Positions 50,271 to 59,282 of a stretch of DNA of 64,000 nt are shown in pieces. Each line of letters starts with the position of its first letter. The first letter of the stretch is position 1. This DNA comes from JAIQET01 sp035542575. GTDB lineage: Bacteria; Acidobacteriota; Terriglobia; Terriglobales; Acidobacteriaceae. Location: positions 1-64,000 of the forward strand of contig DATKLE010000035.1 in assembly GCA_035542575.1 (NCBI GenBank), given 5' to 3'. Below the pieces are notes generated by a model that saw only the letters and a list, made by a program, of their open reading frames with translations, did no database searches and was not told where the DNA came from. The translations under genes and the position numbers were made by a program.

Positions 50271-51041
50271 GTGAGCGACGCCGTCCGCATCGGAATCCTG
50301 GGCGACTTCAACGACGAATTCCGCTCTCATCACGCCACTAACGACGCGCTGAAACACGCCGCCGCCAAGGTCAAGCTCGCGGTCGAGTCGCAGTGGCTGC
50401 CGACGCCTTCGCTTGCAGAACCCCAGGCACAAAAACTGCTGGAGAGCTTCGACGGCCTGTGGGCCGCGCCGGGAAGTCCTTACCAGAGCATGGACGGCAT
50501 GTTGAAGGGAATTGAGTTCGCACGCCGTCGTGACTGGCCCTTTCTGGCCACCTGCGGCGGCTTCCAGTACGCGCTGATCGAGTGCGCAAGAAACGTGTTG
50601 GGAATCAAGGACGCCGATACCGCCGAGAACGATTCTGGGTCGAAGAACATCGTCATCTACCCGGTGGAGTGTGCCGTGCCTCACCGCAAGAAAGGCGCCC
50701 CCAAGCTGTCAGGCCCGGTTCCCGATATCCGCCTCCGTCCGGGCTCCTACCTGCAGAGCTTTTACGGAAAAGACAGCGCCACCGAAGAATTTTTCTGCAA
50801 TTTCGAGGTCAATCCCGACTACGAATGGGCAGCCATGGAAGCGGGCTTCCCGGTCGTGGCCCGCGGGGCACAAGGCGAAATCCGCGCCATCGAGTCCCCG
50901 ACGCACCGTTTCTTCATTGCGACCCTCTTTCAGCCGCAGCTTTCCTCCAAGCCGGGCAAGCCGCATCCTCTGGTAGTCGCCTTTGTGCAGGCAGCCGCCG
51001 ACTGGGGGAAGAAAAAGCTAGACGACAGCGTGCTGGAATAA
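50271..51041 (+). CDS. CTP-synthase C-terminal-like glutamine amidotransferase homologue
   Basis: 256 aa from a GTG start, related only to the amidotransferase part of CTP synthase. The nucleophile-like C95 is in FLATCGGFQYALIE. The partner His-x-Glu of active enzymes is replaced: FFIATLFQPQLSSKPGKPHP has Gln at 221 and 223. I recall a family annotated as a CTP-synthase-tail-related protein, in which some members have selenocysteine at the Cys position; here it is a normal Cys and no in-frame TGA is seen. Glutaminase activity is therefore doubtful. It follows lemA copy 2 after 154 bases. Confidence 0.75.
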   Translation: MSDAVRIGILGDFNDEFRSHHATNDALKHAAAKVKLAVESQWLPTPSLAEPQAQKLLESFDGLWAAPGSPYQSMDGMLKGIEFARRRDWPFLATCGGFQYALIECARNVLGIKDADTAENDSGSKNIVIYPVECAVPHRKKGAPKLSGPVPDIRLRPGSYLQSFYGKDSATEEFFCNFEVNPDYEWAAMEAGFPVVARGAQGEIRAIESPTHRFFIATLFQPQLSSKPGKPHPLVVAFVQAAADWGKKKLDDSVLE

Positions 51042-51060
51042 CTCCCGGCGAACGGGGACG

Positions 51061-53712
51061 CTACTTCTTCATTTCCGCCGTCCAGTTCAGCACCACGGTG
51101 ACGGGCTTGACGTTCTGATCGCCCACGACGTCCAGCAATAATCTTTTTCCGTCGGGCGAAACGTCGTAGGCGTCGGCGGCGGCTCGGAACAGCGGCTCCG
51201 GTTTGCCGGGCTGAATCTGATCAGAACCCGTGGCGATGGGCACGCCGCTGAGAAAGCCATCCGTGCTCACGTAGAAGATCTCCTTGCCATCACGCCGCCA
51301 GATGGGGAACGCCCCGCCGCTGGTCGAGACCTGCCACTTGCCTTGTCCGCCGCGAAACGGAACCACATAGATCTCCACTCTTCCTGACTCGTTCGACTGG
51401 TATGCCACCCATTTCCCATCCGGCGAGAAGCGCGGAGAATTGCTGTAAAAAGCACCCGGCGGCACTACTGGGAACGGTTTCTGGTCTCCGGAGAGGGGAG
51501 CGGCCCAGATTTCTTGGCGGGTTCCCAGCGCTCCCTTCTCGTAGAGCAGGTACTTGCCATCTGGTGACCAGTCGCTCAGAGTGCGCAGGGTGTCACCCTC
51601 GGGGAAGACGAGCTCTTCGCCTCCCCCAGCCGCTGGACGGCGATTGATCGTTGTGCCATGCCGGGTAATGGTGTTATATGCGACCCATTTGCCATCCGGC
51701 GACCAAACCGGGTTGTTGTTTCCCACCGGTCCAAAGGTCAGCCGGGTGCGAACGCCTCTGGCCACATCCATGACCCAGATATCGGTAACGGTCCCCTCGA
51801 GGGCCAAAGCAATCCGATCGCCGCCCGGCGACAAGCGCATGTTGCCTCCGCTTACTCCGGGAAACTTCTCCCCCACCGTTTCCATCTGCTTGCCGGAGCG
51901 GTCGAACCAGGCCAGCTGCGTCTGGGACTGCGCGCCCCCGGAATAGACCAGCATGCCGTTGGCAGAGACTGTGAAAATGCCACGCCAGGTCGATCCGTCT
52001 TCTGTTACACCGCTAACCACCGGGTTCGGGTCCCCTTTCAGTTGGCCGCTTTCTGGCGAAAATCTTTGCCCCTCCAACACCCCATTCCGCAGGTACAGGA
52101 GGAAGCCGGACGCATATTGTCCGTCGCTGAACGTGTGCACCAGGAGCCGGTTCTCCTTGCCATCCAGCGACGCGTAATAAATCGCATCGTTTTCATCCTG
52201 CGGATTCTGGTGATTGATGGCGAGATAAAGAAAGTGTTTGCCGTCAGGCAGGAAAAACGGCCAGCGGTGAGAAGTGTGCTTTGCCTCATCCATCCTGGTG
52301 ACCTGCACCGGAGTCCCGCCAGCGGCCGGCACGCGATAAAGAGCGCTACGAAACTCCGGAGCGAACAGAATGGTCCCGTCGGGAGCCCAGCTTCCGCCTC
52401 GGCTGTTGGGAGCGTCACATATCGGAATGGCGCCCCCGCCCTGAATATCGGTGGTCTTCAGCTTGCCATCGGCAAAAAAACCCACCATGCGGCCGTCTGG
52501 AGACCAGAAGGGAAACATGGCATTCTCCGTGCCGGGAAGCGGATGCGCCTCGAGCGAGTCGAGGGGTCTCAAGTACAGGCGCGGCGCGCCGCTCTGCGAT
52601 GCCGCCAGGAAAACCAGATTTCTCCCGTCCGGCGACAGCACCGGAGGCCCGGCGGCGTCTCCAAAGAAGATGAAAGCGGAGTCCTCCGGCGGCGGAATGA
52701 ACGTGCGAATGGGGAACCGCGCTTGCTCCGGATGCCAAAAATACAGAATTGCGAAAGCCAGCGCCGCAACCCCGGCCACGGCCGCGCTGATCCAGGCGCT
52801 CCGGCTAGTCCCCTTTCCCCTCAGGGCGGGAACCGCTACTGACGCCGAGGACCCGGCTTCCAGAATCCAGTTCAGCTCGCTCGCCAGGTCGCTCGCGCTC
52901 TGCCAGCGCTCCTCCGGGTCCTTGGCCAAACATCTCCTGATGACTCGTTCCAGCGCGGGAGGACTCATCGGCTGCAACTGGGTGATCGGGGGAGGCTCGT
53001 TGGTCAGAATCGAAGCAATCAGGCTCGCTCGGCTCTTGCCCGCGAACGCCGGCTTGCCGGTGGCCATTTCGTATATCACTTCACCCAGGGCGAAGACATC
53101 GGTGCGCGCGTCCGCTTCTTTTCCCTCCAACTGTTCGGGCGCCATGTACTGAAACGTCCCGACAATCGTGCCCTCGCCCGTCAGCTTTGACTGTTCCATG
53201 GTCATTTCGGTCAAAGCGGCGGCCAGCGGGGCTTTCTCCGCCTGCTTTGCCAGGCCGAAATCCATCAGCTTGGCGCCGGCCTTGGTCAGCATGACGTTCG
53301 CGGGTTTCAGGTCCCGATGAGTAATGCCCTGCTTGTGTGCCCTGGCCAGCGCGTCAGCGATCTGCGCTGCGTAACGGACGGTCTGCTCCGTCGGCAGCGG
53401 CCCCTTCATCAGCCGTTGCTCCAGCGTCTCGCCTTCCACCAGTTCCATGACCAGGAAGTCCATGCCATCCTGGTGGCCGATGTCGTGCAGGGTGCAGATG
53501 TTGGGATGAGAAAGTTTGGAAACCGCTCTGGCCTCGCGCTCCAGCCGCTGGCGCAGATTTGGATCCGAAGACAGGTTGGCGGGCAAGACCTTGACGGCGA
53601 CGGTACGGTCCAACCGGGTATCCCGGGCACGGTACACCTCCCCCATCCCACCCGCGCCCAGCGGGCCGAGAATCTCATAGGGTCCGAGCTTGGTGCCCTG
53701 AGACAGAGACAT
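51061..53712 (-). CDS. Serine/threonine protein kinase with WD40/TolB-like sensor region
   Basis: About 883 aa. Kinase domain (about 10-275): GAGGMGEVYRARDTRLDRTVAVK, catalytic THRDLKPANVMLTKAG and DFGLAKQ with APEQLEGKEADARTDVFALG. A membrane helix near 310-330 (WISAAVAGVAALAFAILYFW) leads to about 550 residues of WD40/PD40-like repeats (e.g. LSPDGRNLVFLAAS, WSPDGKWVAYN, FSPDGKWVAYQ). This Hanks-type kinase plan is abundant in Acidobacteriota and senses unknown signals. The internal ATG (MSLSQGTKLG) is preferred. It converges on the amidotransferase-like gene. Confidence 0.92.
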   Translation of the reverse strand: MSLSQGTKLGPYEILGPLGAGGMGEVYRARDTRLDRTVAVKVLPANLSSDPNLRQRLEREARAVSKLSHPNICTLHDIGHQDGMDFLVMELVEGETLEQRLMKGPLPTEQTVRYAAQIADALARAHKQGITHRDLKPANVMLTKAGAKLMDFGLAKQAEKAPLAAALTEMTMEQSKLTGEGTIVGTFQYMAPEQLEGKEADARTDVFALGEVIYEMATGKPAFAGKSRASLIASILTNEPPPITQLQPMSPPALERVIRRCLAKDPEERWQSASDLASELNWILEAGSSASVAVPALRGKGTSRSAWISAAVAGVAALAFAILYFWHPEQARFPIRTFIPPPEDSAFIFFGDAAGPPVLSPDGRNLVFLAASQSGAPRLYLRPLDSLEAHPLPGTENAMFPFWSPDGRMVGFFADGKLKTTDIQGGGAIPICDAPNSRGGSWAPDGTILFAPEFRSALYRVPAAGGTPVQVTRMDEAKHTSHRWPFFLPDGKHFLYLAINHQNPQDENDAIYYASLDGKENRLLVHTFSDGQYASGFLLYLRNGVLEGQRFSPESGQLKGDPNPVVSGVTEDGSTWRGIFTVSANGMLVYSGGAQSQTQLAWFDRSGKQMETVGEKFPGVSGGNMRLSPGGDRIALALEGTVTDIWVMDVARGVRTRLTFGPVGNNNPVWSPDGKWVAYNTITRHGTTINRRPAAGGGEELVFPEGDTLRTLSDWSPDGKYLLYEKGALGTRQEIWAAPLSGDQKPFPVVPPGAFYSNSPRFSPDGKWVAYQSNESGRVEIYVVPFRGGQGKWQVSTSGGAFPIWRRDGKEIFYVSTDGFLSGVPIATGSDQIQPGKPEPLFRAAADAYDVSPDGKRLLLDVVGDQNVKPVTVVLNWTAEMKK

Positions 53713-53819
53713 GGCGGGAATTCTACTGCAGTTCACGGCATGTGCCTACTGCTCGACGGCGGAAAACGGAGCAGTTGCCGAGGGGCTATCGGCATCGAGT
53801 CCCTGGTTTCACATTCGAC

Positions 53820-54608
53820 CTAGCGATTCCCAGGCTGGACGAGGGTCTGCACGGCTTGCGGCAGTACAAAGATTGAATCATCTACGTCATCAAAGCTCAC
53901 CGAGGTAACGGTCTCAAACACCTCTAACTTGGCTTCCTTGTACAGAGTGCGCGTGGGCATGAGCCAGCCGCTGAAGTCCTTGTAGTCGGAGAACACCATG
54001 ATGGCAGTCCCCGTTCCGCCGCGCCATCGAGTGTCGAATCTGTATCCGACCAGCAATCCGCTCTCTTTGTCGTAGAACTGTTCGTTAAGCTTGCCCCAGT
54101 TGTTGGTACCGCGCAGGTGATAACAGGTGTGCCCCTGGAAGTCGGTTGCGTCTACTACTTCCATCGACTGGAAGTAATCCAGGACCCGCGCCGGATAGAA
54201 CATGTCAGCATCCCGCTTCCACGAGCTGGCCTCGTCACCCTGATGCAGACTTGCGGTGCCATTGGCCGCTACTTCCCACCCGATCTTGCCATCAAACCCA
54301 GCCACCACCGCGCTTCCGTCCGGCAGTGTGATCTTCTCCAGACGCTTGCCTCCCTTGTAGTAGAGCACGTGGTCGAGGCTGACGTGTTTCTCCGGATACT
54401 CCTGTTTACCGTGCACGGTCATCGAGGTGTGCTTGTACATCGTCTCCCGGCCGCCCAAGGCCTTCGCGTAGCGATCCAGCACCTCCTTGGCAGTGGGCAA
54501 GGACTGCTGCGTTGTCTGACCGTGAAGTGTGAGGCCGGAGAACAATAAAGAAGCTGCTAATGCGTTGAAGGTGAAGCAGCGGAAAGCCCAGCTGGGACTG
54601 CGTTCCAT
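53820..54608 (-). CDS. Secreted protein, function unknown
   Basis: About 262 aa with signal peptide (SPSWAFRCFTFNALAASLLFSGLTLHGQ). The mature part (AKEVLDRYAKALGGRETMYKHTSMTVHGKQEYPEK ... YYKGGKRLEKITLPDGSAVVAGFDGKIGWE) resembles the LolA/LppX-like lipoprotein-carrier-style proteins often found in acidobacteria. The ATG used starts the signal peptide; the frame remains open upstream through the neighbouring CPBP gene but is a shadow there. Confidence 0.7.
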   Translation of the reverse strand: MERSPSWAFRCFTFNALAASLLFSGLTLHGQTTQQSLPTAKEVLDRYAKALGGRETMYKHTSMTVHGKQEYPEKHVSLDHVLYYKGGKRLEKITLPDGSAVVAGFDGKIGWEVAANGTASLHQGDEASSWKRDADMFYPARVLDYFQSMEVVDATDFQGHTCYHLRGTNNWGKLNEQFYDKESGLLVGYRFDTRWRGGTGTAIMVFSDYKDFSGWLMPTRTLYKEAKLEVFETVTSVSFDDVDDSIFVLPQAVQTLVQPGNR

Positions 54609-54694
54609 ATGGAGTTCACCCCGGAAGGAGAATCGCAGACTGCTGGTGAGACGCAGTGGCGCCTGTTTCGTGAGCACACAAAGACGGTTCCCGA

Positions 54695-55684
54695 TTACCG
54701 GAACCACAGCGACCACACCACGTCCACAGCGGTATGAGTAATCGCCGAAGCCAGCAATTGCCGGTGTGCCCGCCAGGCCCGTCCATAGAAAACTCCGGCA
54801 ATCGCCGCCAGCAAGACATAGCGCCAGTTGAAGCTGGCGCCTTTGTTGAAGTGGCTCAGGCCAAAAAGCGCGGAGGCAGTCACGAGAGCAATCCATGGCT
54901 TGAGGCGTGTTTCCAGCAGATTCTGCAGGATTCCTCGAAAGAACATTTCTTCGGGAATCGCGACCAGCAGAAAAGTGACCAGCACACCGGCGATGACTCC
55001 TCTGGCAGAGGGCACGTGGTGATGAAAGTGGATGAAGCCCAGCGCTGCCCCCAAGCCGAGGCCGAAGGGTAGGAAGAAGACCCATTCCCGCAGTCCGATG
55101 AGAACTGCAGACAGCGTTGGGAAAAGGGAATAGCCCATGCCTTGCAGCCGGCGGACCACGAGGTAGAGATATAGGGCCAGATCCGCAACGTACAGCTTAG
55201 GCAGAGCGCCAAGTCCAGGGTACGGCCAGGCGCCCGCCAGCACGCGCAGCATGTAAACGGCGACCAACGCCGCCAAAACCAGGGCGTCCCGCCATGAGAG
55301 TCTTGCAGGCAGAGCAGGCTCCAGCAACGCTGCCAGTGCCAGCGGAAGCACGAACACGGTGCCGGCAAACTGCCAGTGAAAGTTGCTGGTGGGAATGGCA
55401 AATACCACGTACGGGACCCCAAGCAGTGTGGGCACGAGAATACGTAGCCAGCGGGAGTGAATGGCTTCACGCAAGAGCTCTCCCGCCCCGAAACCGAAGA
55501 ACCACAGGGGCGCCAGCAAAAGGACAAAACAGGCAAACGCCGGAATCAGATTCTGTCCGAGACTCAACCCGAGTGGCGGGCGCGCGAGCCAAACCCGGAA
55601 CGCCAGCACGATGGCTGCGTACGATGCCAAGGCCCAGGTTATGCGGGAATTCTTCAAGTTACCCCCGGACGAGCCTGCCTTCAC
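54695..55684 (-). CDS. CPBP-family intramembrane metalloprotease
   Basis: A 329-aa multi-helix protein. The CPBP (Rce1/Abi-like) signature is present near the C-terminus: IPEEMFFRGILQNLL (EExxxR), FGLSHFNKG and a late His in AITHTAVDVVW, which would coordinate zinc. About eight membrane helices are predictable. Such proteases may process prenylated or signal peptides, but the bacterial substrate is unknown. It lies 86 bases upstream of the secreted-protein gene on the same strand. Confidence 0.88.
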   Translation of the reverse strand: MKAGSSGGNLKNSRITWALASYAAIVLAFRVWLARPPLGLSLGQNLIPAFACFVLLLAPLWFFGFGAGELLREAIHSRWLRILVPTLLGVPYVVFAIPTSNFHWQFAGTVFVLPLALAALLEPALPARLSWRDALVLAALVAVYMLRVLAGAWPYPGLGALPKLYVADLALYLYLVVRRLQGMGYSLFPTLSAVLIGLREWVFFLPFGLGLGAALGFIHFHHHVPSARGVIAGVLVTFLLVAIPEEMFFRGILQNLLETRLKPWIALVTASALFGLSHFNKGASFNWRYVLLAAIAGVFYGRAWRAHRQLLASAITHTAVDVVWSLWFR

Positions 55685-55793
55685 GACTGTCCCCGATGGG
55701 GTTATTTTAGATGTCCAGCTGCGCGTAACAACTGTTGATTGTGTTGCGTCCAGCGTTGGCGCAAAACATCGCAGGCTGTAAACTAGCCTCGCG

Positions 55794-57494
55794 ATGAGAT
55801 CCCCCCTTCGCCCTGCGGTCCTGGCACTGCTCGTCTGCCTGTCGGCCTTGAGCTACGGCTCGGCTTACAATGCGCGGCCCAAGCTAGTGGTAGTCATCGT
55901 GGTTGACCAGTTCCGGGGTGACTACCTGGAACGTTACCGCGACCAGTTCGGCGAGGGCGGCTTCCGGCTCCTGCTCGATCATGGGGCCTATTTCACCGAC
56001 TGCAACTACGACTACGCCAATACCCGCACCGCCCCGGGACACGCAACCCTGTTCACCGGCACCTATTCCAGCGGACATGGCATCCTGGCCAACGAATGGT
56101 GGGATCCCGGAAAGAAGCGTCTGGTCACGTCGGTGGAGGATGACGCCACAAAACTGGTCGGCGTGCCGCGAAACGCCCCCGGCGCCTCCCCTCATAACCT
56201 TCTTGCCGACACACTGGGGGATGAACTTAAGCTGGCGACGCACGGCCAGGCGCGCGTGTTCGGCGTCGCACTGAAAGACCGGGCTGCCATCCTGCCCGCC
56301 GGTTTCGCGGGCGACGGGGCTTACTGGATGGACCACAAGACCGGCAAGTGGGTGACCTCCACCTACTATCGCAGTCAGCTTCCCAAGTGGGCGCAGGACT
56401 TCAACGACAGCGGGCGCGCGGAGAAGTATCTGAACAAGGAGTGGAAAGACGCCAGCGGGAACACACTGCGCACCACTGCGCCGCGAACGTCCAAAGACGG
56501 CACGCCGGCTGGATTCTACGACCTGGTGGCCCCTACCCCCTTCGCCAATGATTACACCTTCGATTTTGCGCGCGAACTGGTCACCTACGAGCGGCTGGGG
56601 AACGGCCCGGCGACGGACCTTCTGGTCATCGGGTTGTCCGCGAACGATATTGTGGGCCACGAGGCCGGGCCCGGCTCGCCCCAGGTGGAGGCCATGACGC
56701 TGGCCACCGATCGGCAACTGGCCGACTTCTTTGCTTTTCTGGGGCACCAGGTTGGACTGGCCAACGTATGGATTGCTTTGTCGGCCGACCACGGCATCGC
56801 GCCGCTGCCCTCTGTCGCGGCCGGGCTGCGGATTCCTGCGGCTGGCCTGTCCCCCGAAAAGATGCGCGGAGAATTGAACCGGCTGCTTTCGGCGAAACTC
56901 TCGCCCGGCCACCCCGCCGAATACGTGAAAGACTTCGATTACCCTCTGGCGTGGTTGGGCCAGGACGCTTTTGCCGCTATCAGGATGAAGGAAGCCGACG
57001 CGGAGCGTGCCGTCGGTGATGCCCTGAAGCAGATTGGGCTGCGCGGTTACTACACGCGCTATGATCTGTCGGAGGGAGAAGTTCCCAACAGCGAACAGGG
57101 GCACAAGTACGAGCACAGCTACTCACCGCTCGGCGGCTGGTACGTGATGGGCGTTCCCGCGCCATTCACGGTGGGAGTTACTACCGGCACCGATCACGCC
57201 TCACCCTACACCTACGATACGCACGTGCCGCTGGCCTTCTACGGTCTTGCTTTTCAGCCCGGTACTTACCGCAAGCACGCGGAGCCGGTAGATTTGGCCG
57301 TGACGCTGGCATCTCTGCTGGGCATCAACGCTCCCACGCATGCCATCGGAAGGGTTCTGACTGAAGCTCTCGCGCCGGCGCATCGAGTGGAAAACTCATC
57401 CCGTCCACCCGACGTCAAAGCGCCCCAACGCTCCCCTTCTACCGACGAAGTCAAGCCGGTATCGCTGAGCGGGCTGCGCGGAGGCCCGCAATGA
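55794..57494 (+). CDS. PafA-like alkaline phosphatase/phosphodiesterase, exported
   Basis: A 566-aa exported phosphatase of the alkaline-phosphatase superfamily. Signal peptide (AVLALLVCLSALSYGSA). D38 in VVDQFRGDYL and the nucleophile T79 in NTRTAPGHATLFTGT fit PafA numbering; ALSADHGIAPLP carries later metal ligands, and GVTTGTDHASPYTYD the last ones. PafA-type enzymes release phosphate from monoesters in the periplasm. Its stop overlaps the pyrD start (ATGA), unusual company for a pyrimidine gene. Confidence 0.88.
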   Translation: MRSPLRPAVLALLVCLSALSYGSAYNARPKLVVVIVVDQFRGDYLERYRDQFGEGGFRLLLDHGAYFTDCNYDYANTRTAPGHATLFTGTYSSGHGILANEWWDPGKKRLVTSVEDDATKLVGVPRNAPGASPHNLLADTLGDELKLATHGQARVFGVALKDRAAILPAGFAGDGAYWMDHKTGKWVTSTYYRSQLPKWAQDFNDSGRAEKYLNKEWKDASGNTLRTTAPRTSKDGTPAGFYDLVAPTPFANDYTFDFARELVTYERLGNGPATDLLVIGLSANDIVGHEAGPGSPQVEAMTLATDRQLADFFAFLGHQVGLANVWIALSADHGIAPLPSVAAGLRIPAAGLSPEKMRGELNRLLSAKLSPGHPAEYVKDFDYPLAWLGQDAFAAIRMKEADAERAVGDALKQIGLRGYYTRYDLSEGEVPNSEQGHKYEHSYSPLGGWYVMGVPAPFTVGVTTGTDHASPYTYDTHVPLAFYGLAFQPGTYRKHAEPVDLAVTLASLLGINAPTHAIGRVLTEALAPAHRVENSSRPPDVKAPQRSPSTDEVKPVSLSGLRGGPQ

Positions 57495-58438
57495 CCGCCT
57501 CGCCCGCCAGCGGTGCGCGCGGCCCGGACCTTAGCGTCAGCTTCGCCGGCATTCAGCTCAAGAACCCGGTGATTGCCGCCAGCGGTACCTTCGGCTACGG
57601 GATCGAATTCGAAGATGTCGTGCACCTTAACCGGCTCGGCGGCTTTGTGGTTAAAGGTCTATCGAAAGAACCGATGGCGGGCAATCCGCCGCCACGCTTG
57701 TACGAAACTGCTGCCGGCATGCTGAATGCCATTGGGCTGCAGAACATAGGCGCGCGCGCCTTCCTCGACGAAAAGCTGCCAAAGCTGCGCGAGATGAAGA
57801 ACATCGTCGTCTTCGCCAACGTGTACGGCTACACTCGCGAGGATTACGAGCGCACTATCCAGATCCTGAATGAAGGGGAGGGCATCGCTGGATACGAGCT
57901 CAATGTCTCCTGTCCCAACACCGCGCAAGGCGGGATCCAGTTTGGATCGGATCCCCGGCTGCTCGACGAAGTGGTGGCCACCGCCCGGCGCACCTCAAAG
58001 CGGCCTCTGATCGTCAAACTTTCCCCCAACGTGACCAGCATCGCCCAGATGGCGCGGGTAGCCGAGGAAGCCGGGGCCGACGCCATCTCGCTAATCAATA
58101 CGTTCGTGGCGATGGCGATTGATCCCGAGACCCGCAAGCCGCGCATCGCCAATGTCACCGCCGGGCTGTCCGGCCCGGCGATCAAGCCCATTGCGCTTCG
58201 CATGGTCTACGACGCGGCCAAAGCGGTGAAGGTTCCAGTCATCGGCATGGGCGGTATTTCGACAGCCGCAGATATCATCGAGTTCATGCTGGCAGGCGCC
58301 ACGGCCGTGCAGATCGGGACGGCCAGCTACTGGGACCCATGCGCCACCGAAAAAATCGTGGGCGAACTGGAGCGCTGGTGCGTAGAGCACCGGGTCGAGC
58401 GTCTGGCGGAACTGACCGGCGGGCTGGTGATGGAGTAG
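57491..58438 (+). CDS. pyrD: Dihydroorotate dehydrogenase, class 1 (1B-type)
   Basis: Oxidises dihydroorotate to orotate, the fourth step of pyrimidine synthesis. The 315-aa chain has the FMN-site motif ASGTFGYGIEF, KGLSKEPMAGNPPPR, the catalytic Cys141 in ELNVSCPNTAQGG (class 2 enzymes use Ser) and GMGGISTAADIIEFMLAGATAVQIGT. Class 1B enzymes normally pair with PyrK; no pyrK is in the window. It is translationally coupled to the PafA-like gene by ATGA and followed by a terminator. Confidence 0.94.
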   Translation: MTASPASGARGPDLSVSFAGIQLKNPVIAASGTFGYGIEFEDVVHLNRLGGFVVKGLSKEPMAGNPPPRLYETAAGMLNAIGLQNIGARAFLDEKLPKLREMKNIVVFANVYGYTREDYERTIQILNEGEGIAGYELNVSCPNTAQGGIQFGSDPRLLDEVVATARRTSKRPLIVKLSPNVTSIAQMARVAEEAGADAISLINTFVAMAIDPETRKPRIANVTAGLSGPAIKPIALRMVYDAAKAVKVPVIGMGGISTAADIIEFMLAGATAVQIGTASYWDPCATEKIVGELERWCVEHRVERLAELTGGLVME

Positions 58439-58509
58439 CTTCCGGTTGGGTTCTCGGCGAGGCGTGCCCTCTTTTCGCCCCTTCGGGGCTGACTCATTCT
58501 TGACGCTGA

Positions 58510-58540
58510 CCCACGGCTTAGGCCGTGGGCTTTATTCTTT
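58510..58540 (+). terminator. Rho-independent terminator after pyrD
   Basis: CCCACGGC (58510-58517) and GCCGTGGG (58522-58529) flank TTAG, followed by CTTTATTCTTT. A GCCCC/GGGGC hairpin sits about 30 bases upstream; both resemble the window's common GC-rich intergenic hairpins. Confidence 0.85.
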
Positions 58541-58647
58541 CGGCGCTTCGCGGCTGGAGAAGGCGCTTCCTTCGGGAAGATGAAGTACAAGTCGCTGGTC
58601 TCCCTGTCACCGTTCTCCAAGCAACCGTCCTCCGGGCCGGCCCAGCC

Positions 58648-59076
58648 TTAGCGCGGCCACACTGCCAGAATCGCTCCCATCGCCAGGTAGCAGACCAACT
58701 GGTAGCCGGTGTTGATGAGATATAGCTTTGCCGATTGCTTGGCGAAGAGCACTCCCGTCAGTTGCACCGTGGTCACGAATCCCAGCCACATCGCGAAACC
58801 GATCTTCATCCCATACAAGGCGGTGTTGACGGTCGTGATGTCGATGACCTTGGCGAGGATGAAGGCCGACACGAGGCTGGCCACGAACGCCATGCCATAA
58901 CTCTTGCCGGCGCCCTTGCGCAACTCCTCCATTTTGACCTTGTCATTAGGGTCGTAGCCCATCAGCAACGTCCAGGGCCTGGCAAAGAGCAAGGGCGAGT
59001 ACCACAGAAACCCCACCACCATGGTGGCCACTGCGGATACAAGCACGGGCCACAAGCTAATTCCCATCAGCTGCAT
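58648..59076 (-). CDS. DUF1761 membrane protein
   Basis: A 142-aa protein with four membrane helices (SLWPVLVSAVATMVVGFLWYSP, SYGMAFVASLVSAFILAKVI, IGFAMWLGFVTTVQLTGVLF, YLINTGYQLVCYLAMGAILAVW). VVGFLWYSPLLFARPWTLLMGY is a strong DUF1761 marker. Function is unknown. It stands alone and converges on pyrD. Confidence 0.85.
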   Translation of the reverse strand: MQLMGISLWPVLVSAVATMVVGFLWYSPLLFARPWTLLMGYDPNDKVKMEELRKGAGKSYGMAFVASLVSAFILAKVIDITTVNTALYGMKIGFAMWLGFVTTVQLTGVLFAKQSAKLYLINTGYQLVCYLAMGAILAVWPR

Positions 59077-59249
59077 AGCACGCCTCCAGGCCGTTAGACG
59101 CGAAGCAATGTTACTTCAGAATGGATGGCTCGAAAAGGGACGGAAAGCGCACTCGGCGATTAGCACTTGGCTGTGCAGATTCTTGCCGAGTTGCAAAACG
59201 GCGTGCAAGGACCAGATGCCAATTGCTGGTCGCCGATCGCTGGGTTGGC

Positions 59250-59280
59250 TGAATGCTGAGTGCTGAACGCTGACTGCCGA
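59250..59280. repeat. Short GCTGAATGCTGAGTGCTGA repeat
   Basis: GCTGAATGCTGAGTGCTGAA is a run of near-identical 7-base units. A related inverted run (TCAGCACTTAGCATTCAGC) occurs at about 2729-2748. Both lie in gaps. The remainder of the 205-base gap shows no gene. Confidence 0.55.
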
Positions 59281-59282
59281 TT

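Noticed and set aside
50553..50560. Possible selenocysteine codon in the amidotransferase-like gene
   Set aside because: The position is a normal Cys codon and no in-frame TGA is present.
51658..52842. 394-aa plus-strand frame opposite the kinase gene
   Set aside because: Antisense to the WD40-like repeat region; composition reflects the repeat codons.
54609..55085. Upstream extension of the secreted-protein frame
   Set aside because: It overlaps the CPBP protease in another frame; the signal peptide begins at 54608.
55884..57116. 410-aa minus-strand frame opposite the PafA-like gene
   Set aside because: The plus strand has the full set of phosphatase motifs and a signal peptide.
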